This document shows positions 58,335 to 64,000 of a DNA stretch of 64,000 nucleotides, piece after piece (within the stretch, counting starts at the first letter, position 1; every line of letters begins with the position of its first letter). Under the pieces are notes generated by a model. The model made no database searches, was not told where the DNA came from, and was given only the letters and a program-made list of their open reading frames with translations. The stretch comes from Dryomyza anilis (Eukaryota > Arthropoda > Insecta > Diptera > Dryomyzidae). The translations under genes and the position numbers were made by a program. Where the stretch lies: assembly GCA_951804985.1 (NCBI GenBank), contig OX638133.1, positions 10,188,501-10,252,500 on the forward strand, given 5' to 3'.

Positions 58335-58645
58335 ATAATATAATAATAGTTTGGCGCTACAGTCCTGTTTAGAACTTCGGCCGAGCTCTCTCACCATTTT
58401 GAGCTGTGCGTGTTATATTTGTACTCAAATTGGTGGGACCTACAGTTTATTGCCGAATCCGAACGGCGGGTGAGAGCTTTTTCATACGCAATGTTTTACT
58501 CTCGTAGGTTTGCCATTTACTGCCGAGAGGTAGCGCGGTATAGAAAAATGTTTCTATGAAAAGATGTTGCTAGCCCCAGTCCAGGCTTGAACCGGGGACC
58601 TTTCGGCTCGCAGTCCAACGCACTAACCACTGAGCTACCGCGGCT
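58335..58645 (-). mobile_element. SINE family 1, complete copy with target duplication
   Basis: Perfect 12-bp duplication ACTGGTTTTATA at 58323-58334 and 58646-58657. On the minus strand: tRNA-like head (TAGCCGCGGTAGCTCAGTGG), body, and a tail of ATTATTATATTATT form. 311 bp, the best reference copy in the window. Inserted at the very edge of the INE-like repeat. Confidence 0.92.
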
Positions 58646-58657
58646 ACTGGTTTTATA

Positions 58658-59639
58658 CTTCTTTTTAAAATATGTCGAACAGAAGAAAGAGTGAAAGAGA
58701 TAAAACAGAGATAAAAAAGAGATTCGAGAGACGAATAGCATTTTGTCCATCATATTGCTCTCCCATGGTATTGCTTTGATCATGTTGAGATGATTGCTGC
58801 AAACATAAAAATATTAAATATTTTTTGGCTTACTTGTAGCCATTTCTAAAAAAATAAATCATATATAGTCGAATGTCCAAATATTCTAAAATTCTAAATG
58901 AACTTTTGAATTTATTAGCATACTGTAATTACTTTTAATTTTTTAATTCTTGCTATTTATACTCGCTAAAGCTGAATATAATTTAAAAAACTATGCAATG
59001 ATCTCAGCAAATTATGCAATGACTTCAAAAATTACAATTTTTGCCACAATCATGTCGTAATCATATTTTATTTTCTACGTGTTGTAAAATAATTAAATAA
59101 AATTATAAAAATTCATACTCACAAAATGCTTAATTTATTTCAATTTAAATGTCCATGTCAAATGATTGATATGCAATGATTTAAACATTCTTTTCGTATT
59201 ATTTCCGCAATCAAGCAGATGAGTTCTATTGTGCATTTAAAAATGTTATTACTATAGTATTTAATAGATGTAATTATTGATTTTTAATATGTCCATTCAC
59301 TTCTTTCTATTTACTTAGTATATTAGTACTGAATTTATTTTCTTAATTAAGCTTAGTTAATTCATTATTCATTTGAGTGTAGAGTTATAAACTCATATCT
59401 ATGAATGTTCTTAAATTTTAATAATATGACAACATCAAATGGTATGGTCAATTTATTTACATAAAAATGTGGACATTTAAAAAAAGCAGTGTTTAAAAAC
59501 CATTACCATTTATTTTATCATACCATTTCATTCAATACGATGTTCATAAATGAAAATTATGAAATAAACTCATTTTCCCGTTTTATATACCATGCTTTTT
59601 TTTCATTTTTAAAATTTTTTACAAAATTTGTACATAGTA
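58658..59639. other. AT-rich DNA
   Basis: No gene or named repeat. Confidence 0.35.
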
Positions 59640-60110
59640 CAAAATTTTTGGCAGGATCGAGGCAGCTTATAAACATTTGTTGCAAAGATTTAAAGCAGAC
59701 AAATTCGGAGTTTGTATTACAAGCTGTCTATTTTCTGCGCCTTCCTAAAATATGCCGTCAATATGCCATTAAGATTCCACAAAATTTAACAAAATTTAAC
59801 AACCTTCCGAGACAAAATTCTATCAATATTCAAAAATATTTCGGGCATATTTTCGGCCAACACACAGATAAATGGTATATTTTGGGAAGTGTTTAGCAGG
59901 TTGTAAAATTTTGTGGAATTTTAATGGCAGATTCACAACAAGCTTCGCCGAAAAAAATGTCTAAATTGCCTCGATTCTGCCAAAAATTTTGTTTTTTTTT
60001 TATTAAAAATACCATTTACCTGTGTGTTTTCCGGAAGTATGCTCGAAATATTCCCAAAAATTGTCCGGGATCCTGTACATTATTTCTAAAAATATCTAAA
60101 ATTCTGATGT
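59640..60110. mobile_element. Relative of the 56413-57003 fold-back element
   Basis: Shares GATCGAGGCAGCTTATAAAC/inverse, TTTCGGGCATATTTTCGG, CACACAGATAAATGG and TTTTAATGGCAGATTCACAA. Rearranged and without clear ends. Confidence 0.5.
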
Positions 60111-60184
60111 TCACACTAAGTGCCATTTTACCCACTTTTTAGAATACCAAATTATTGAAAAAAAAATAGTTTTTCAACCAACTT

Positions 60185-61137
60185 TAAACCAGGGATTCAA
60201 ACCGTAACCGAAATCAAAATCGATCTACGTTTAAAACTTTTTCATTTTTAAAACTCTAAATTCTAAATTGTTATTAAATAATGAAAAATAAACCAATATA
60301 CTAAACCGATTTAACCCTAGTAAAAATTTACCCTATTAGGGAGGACATGATCATGACCAGATCATGTTTGTCACATAACTGCTCGGTTTATGACAAGACA
60401 AAATTACAATGATCAGTTTCTGATAATGATGCTAGTACAATGTATACTAGGGAAGTGGTTTAGGTTTTATAACGGTTTTAAAATGGTATTAATAAAGTAC
60501 TAATGAATAGCAATCAATGTAGACTTTTAAAAATTCATATACATTCAGAAAAATCCCATTAAAATTGGTCAAAAGGACAAATATTCATTTAATGTATACA
60601 AAAATTAAATATTTTTATATAACCTCAATGGAAATTTCATAGTAGTTTGTAATATTTAATGGTATTTACCAATCATAATAACAATTTATCATATTGACAG
60701 CTTTTAATAGTAAAAAACTATTAGTTTTATGGTATTTTATTGTATGTTTCATTTTTATACCCTATATAAATTTTTGATTTTTTATTCAAATTAACATTTT
60801 TTAATTTTAAAGCAAAACCAATTAACTTAAATAAAAATTTTAATAGGAAAAGAAACATAAACTCAGAATAAAATACCATAAAATTAAGAATTTTTTACTA
60901 TTAAAATTAGTCAATAGGATAAATTGTTATTTTAATAGTTGTTGTGTGATTGAAATATTTCGGTTTTTTAGTTTACAAAATTATTTACAAAATTTACAAA
61001 AGGGAACATTTATACAAAACCTAAAAACGAAATCGTTAATTAGAACCGGTGTACCGAAACCGTTTTGGTATAAAACATAAAACAAGAATTGAAACCGAAA
61101 CTGAAACGAGTAAGAAAACCGAAATCGAAACCCTTAT
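60185..61137. mobile_element. Possible element with AACCGAAATC-type ends, nested insertions
   Basis: Left AGGGATTCAAACCGTAACCG; right inverse of AAGGGTTTCGATTTCGG. Within it are a CCCTAGTAAAAATTT...ACTAGGG fragment (60312-60458, related to 29.3-29.85 kb) and sequences related to 21.25-21.65 kb (60540-60750, 60865-60945). Boundaries are uncertain. Confidence 0.4.
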
Positions 61138-61200
61138 TTGATTAGGTTAACATTAACTTTTAAAAAATGTATTAGGTTAGTTTTACTTGTAAAATCATTA

Positions 61201-62031
61201 CACGGAGGGAAATAAATTCTAAAACTCGAGAAGAATTCGGTTAGAAAGAAAAATAGTAGAATTTGACTAATATCAATAAAATACTACTAAAATTCAAGAA
61301 TTTGTCATCTGGATATCAAGAAAGCAAATTACTTAGTTGTCAAAAAAGTAAACAAACTTTATTCAACTGGATTTCAGAAGTTAATTTATTGATTATTAAA
61401 AACCAAAAAGAACACGTAAAATTGTTGCTGTATTCATCGCAAAAAGAACACGTGTTCATGCATTGTTGTTGTTTTCCTCGATATTGCTCTGTCTTTATGC
61501 TTTGTTTTGCGAGGTCACCATCTGTTTGTTAGTCTGTCTGTTGAAAGGAACTAAGCCAATTTTTTCTAGATATTCAGACATTAAGTTCTTAGTTATCAAA
61601 AAAGTAACTAAGTACAATTTGTCTGGATTGCAAATTTTATATGTTTATATGTTAGCTTCGAAATAATTGCTTTTAGTTACTTTCAACATATCGACAGAGA
61701 GACACACGAAGAAACAAATGGGGCTGACAGTCGGACAAAGTAAAACAAAACATAATAGCGACAAAGCAAGATCGAAAAAACAACAACTATACGAACACGT
61801 GTTCATTCAATTTTGGGACGAAAACAGCAACAACATTTTTGATGCCTGAGAAATTAATAACTGAATTCAAGACTTATTCTACTTAGTTACTTTTTTGATA
61901 CCTAAGAAATTAATAATTGAATCCAAGAATAAGAAAATTCATTTCTTGAAATAAAGAATTTTTCGGTTTAGCTGTATATCACTCCGTATACTTCTATTCC
62001 TTCTGGATTTTAGAACTTTTTTCCCTCCGTG
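61201..62031. mobile_element. MITE family E, copy 2
   Basis: Ends CACGGAGGGAAATAAATTCT and the inverse of CACGGAGGGAAAAAAGTTCT, flanked by TA (61199-61200, 62032-62033). 831 bp. Shares ACTTAGTTRT and AAAAAAGTAACTAAG words with 7762-8746. Open frames of 60-89 codons inside have no recognisable domain. Confidence 0.75.
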
Positions 62032-62083
62032 TATATTAAACATTACGTGATTTATCTTAATGTAACTAATAAAACTGCACAGA

Positions 62084-62740
62084 AAAAAATCAAAAATCTA
62101 ACCAAAAATGTACAGACTTATAATTACATTTTTGCTGAAACTGCGTCGACTAAATTATTAATTGCATTAGCGTACACATCTTCATATTAGCAATCGCATT
62201 TGCTGGCAACAGTTGTTTTCGCGACGCGCTGCGCTGGTGGTGTGTGCATTCGCTTATTTTGTTGTGTGTATTCATGTACATTCGCTTAGTACGAATTAAT
62301 TTTAATTAATAAAAGAATTTAACTAAAATTAATGGAAATTAATGATAAACACGAATAAGAGAGACGAATATCAGAGTCATTCGCACGATGTGCGGAAAAA
62401 CGACCCGACGAACCGAATAGGCAAGCGAATGTAAAATAATATCAGTACAAAAGATCCACTAAAACTTTATAATAACTGACAATCTGTGTAGATTCTGTAC
62501 AACTGTGAAGAATCTGTAAAACTGTAGTGTTTTTAAAACTGTGTTGTTTGACAATTCGGTTTGTGTATATGCTATATAAATACATATACACCAACCCTTA
62601 GCATATACAACAACCGTAATAACTGATTTAACTACAAACAGCAAATGTTTTCATTAAATTACTGAATTTCATTGCTGGACTGATTAATGCAATTAATATC
62701 GTTTGCTATATTTACGTCGATTAATTTTTACTGTTTGTAT
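62084..62740. mobile_element. Fold-back MITE family F, copy 2, with unrelated centre
   Basis: Left part (62084-62210) and right part (62640-62740: CAGCAAATGTTTTCATT, AATTAATATCGTTTGCTATA, TTTACGTCGATTAATTTTTA) match the 13088 copy. Between them lie about 430 bp not present in copy 1, partly GC-richer (CGCGACGCGCTGCGC at about 62219) with GCATTCGC/GCGAATG inverted words. Confidence 0.6.
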
Positions 62741-64000
62741 AAATTTTATTTCTTATATTTCCCATTAACTCAATCAAAATATGTTTTTAATTAGTATAAT
62801 TTAAATTTCTATTGATATACATAGTATTGAAAAATGGAAATCTGTTAAACTGGAGTTCCCAAGTGAATCGATTTAATTAAAGTAGCAAATGAAAACATTC
62901 TATTGTTAGATGAGACATGACACAGAAACTGCATGTTATTCAGAGATTATTCAAATCGAAAACTAAAACAATACCACATTTTGAACTCAGTTACTATAAA
63001 AAAATTGTAGAAATCAATGCAAAAAATGTCCTTAAAACGAATTAAGTTGACATTTTGAGCAAAACACAACACAAAGCCGATAGATAGACGGACATATGGG
63101 TTTAAGCAACATGAAACAAAGTGGCAACATTACGGGTTGGTGCACGTACAACGCCTGATGATGATGCACAACCCGTATCTGCAACTCAGTTCACAAACCC
63201 CCCCCCCTCCCCCCCTACACAGCACTGACTTGATGTAGTGAATAATCGTATTGGAAAATATTTAAAATGCTATAAGCCAACCAAAAAACAAAAAACAAAA
63301 AAATAAAGAAGCTACATCCAAATCGTGATCATTATTTCGTTACTGTTGCTGGACAAATGTTGTTGCTACTTGGCACCAACGAGCAACCGACTGAATGAAT
63401 GTTGCAACCAATGCGATAAATGTTGAAGATGCTAAAGTAGGCAGCAAAAGGCACATAAATCGAAATCAGGTGAAATCAATGCTAATTCTATGGAAATTTT
63501 ATGTAACTCAAACGAAACTGGGTCAAACGATGTACATATTTCTGTTTTTGTTTTTCCCCATTTTTGCGATTTGATATAGTTATTAAATTTGTGCTACAAT
63601 TGTTCTCAGCCCTCTATAATTTTTACAATTTTCATTGAATACAACGAAATTTTATACCAATGTCGTAATTGAATTTTTGTTTTTTGCTGTTGCATGAAAA
63701 TGTATAAATTTTTCTTTTTTCAAACTTTGTATTGCGCCGGATCTTTTGTATAATGTCTGCAATTTAATTAATGCAAGGTTTTTTTGAATAAAAAAACCTA
63801 ATGCTATGCGTGCTACTTTGTGCGTTTTTAATAATGTTGCACTGCAATATTGCCACAACATTGCATGTCATTTAAAGGTGTGGTGTACATTGTAGCTACA
63901 TTTTTGAGATTTAATATTTTGAATTAATAACAAAAGTACTGGAAGTCGTGCGCACGATTGTGATTTAAGTTTTAATGGATTTAAGCGAGATCTTCGAAAA
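62741..64000. other. Right edge, no gene seen
   Basis: 63100-63480 is GC-balanced with a 16-base run of C broken by one T (about 63199-63215) and several CAAC/GATGATGC words; possible regulatory DNA in the presumed first intron of the 55-kb gene. The rest is AT-rich. Confidence 0.35.

Noticed and set aside
61263..61849. Three 60-89-codon frames inside MITE family E copy 2
   Set aside because: Short, without domains, not matched in the other copy of the MITE.

Overview
The window looks like AT-rich nuclear DNA from a higher fly (Diptera; calyptrate-like is my guess). The basis is a four-exon arthropod troponin C gene with dipteran-style protein sequence, introns with GT/AG borders, an INE-1/DINE-1-like repeat, Tc1/mariner DD37E elements, and dozens of short non-autonomous transposons. 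There is no prokaryotic organisation: no operons, no CRISPR arrays and no functional tRNA or rRNA genes.

Only one gene is complete and certain: a troponin C (TpnC73F/TpnC47D type) on the + strand. Its coding exons are 25521-25535, 25722-25896, 25970-26221 and 31151-31179, and its poly(A) signals lie near 31341. Its last intron is about 4.9 kb and has filled with mobile elements. A second gene probably begins at a TATA box (55147), with a three-codon first exon at 55419-55427, and runs off the right edge. A possible first coding exon on the minus strand (47547-47633) is less certain. Small islands of higher GC content (about 300-830, 2030-2240, 17.4-17.7 kb, 20.0-20.6 kb, 39.7-40.1 kb, 47.5-47.9 kb, 50.4-50.9 kb, 54.2-55.2 kb, 63.1-63.5 kb) may be regulatory. 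Some carry textbook motifs: an NRF-1/Ewg palindrome, an RFX X-box and a kappaB site.

Layout. 1-7 kb: short repeats, a SINE with intact target duplications, A-rich DNA, a MITE and a 269-bp palindrome. 7-11 kb: three (perhaps four) transposons nested in one another, then a dead DD37E transposon. 13-15.6 kb: fold-back elements interrupted by a 1.17-kb element with exact 61-bp subterminal repeats. 17.8-20 kb: a solo LTR next to a roughly 1.6-kb array of the octamer CATCATAT. 23-25 kb: a cluster of related repeats with a 63-bp-arm hairpin. 25.4-31.4 kb: TpnC. 31.5-38.3 kb: an INE-like repeat split by a hAT element, a hAT MITE split by a LINE fragment and a SINE, more MITEs, and a second DD37E copy. 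38-54 kb: a Tourist-like MITE, mini- and microsatellites, and several copies of a TTCATCATATTGAAGAA fold-back family. 55-64 kb: the probable second gene start, then SINEs, an INE-like copy that shows the empty target site of the 32-kb hAT insertion, and further MITE copies.

I found no multi-gene pathway or new defence or toxin system. What is most worth following up is the repeat content: two tRNA-derived SINE families, several unnamed MITE families with clear target duplications, a templated local inversion inside a transposase, and the candidate short exons.
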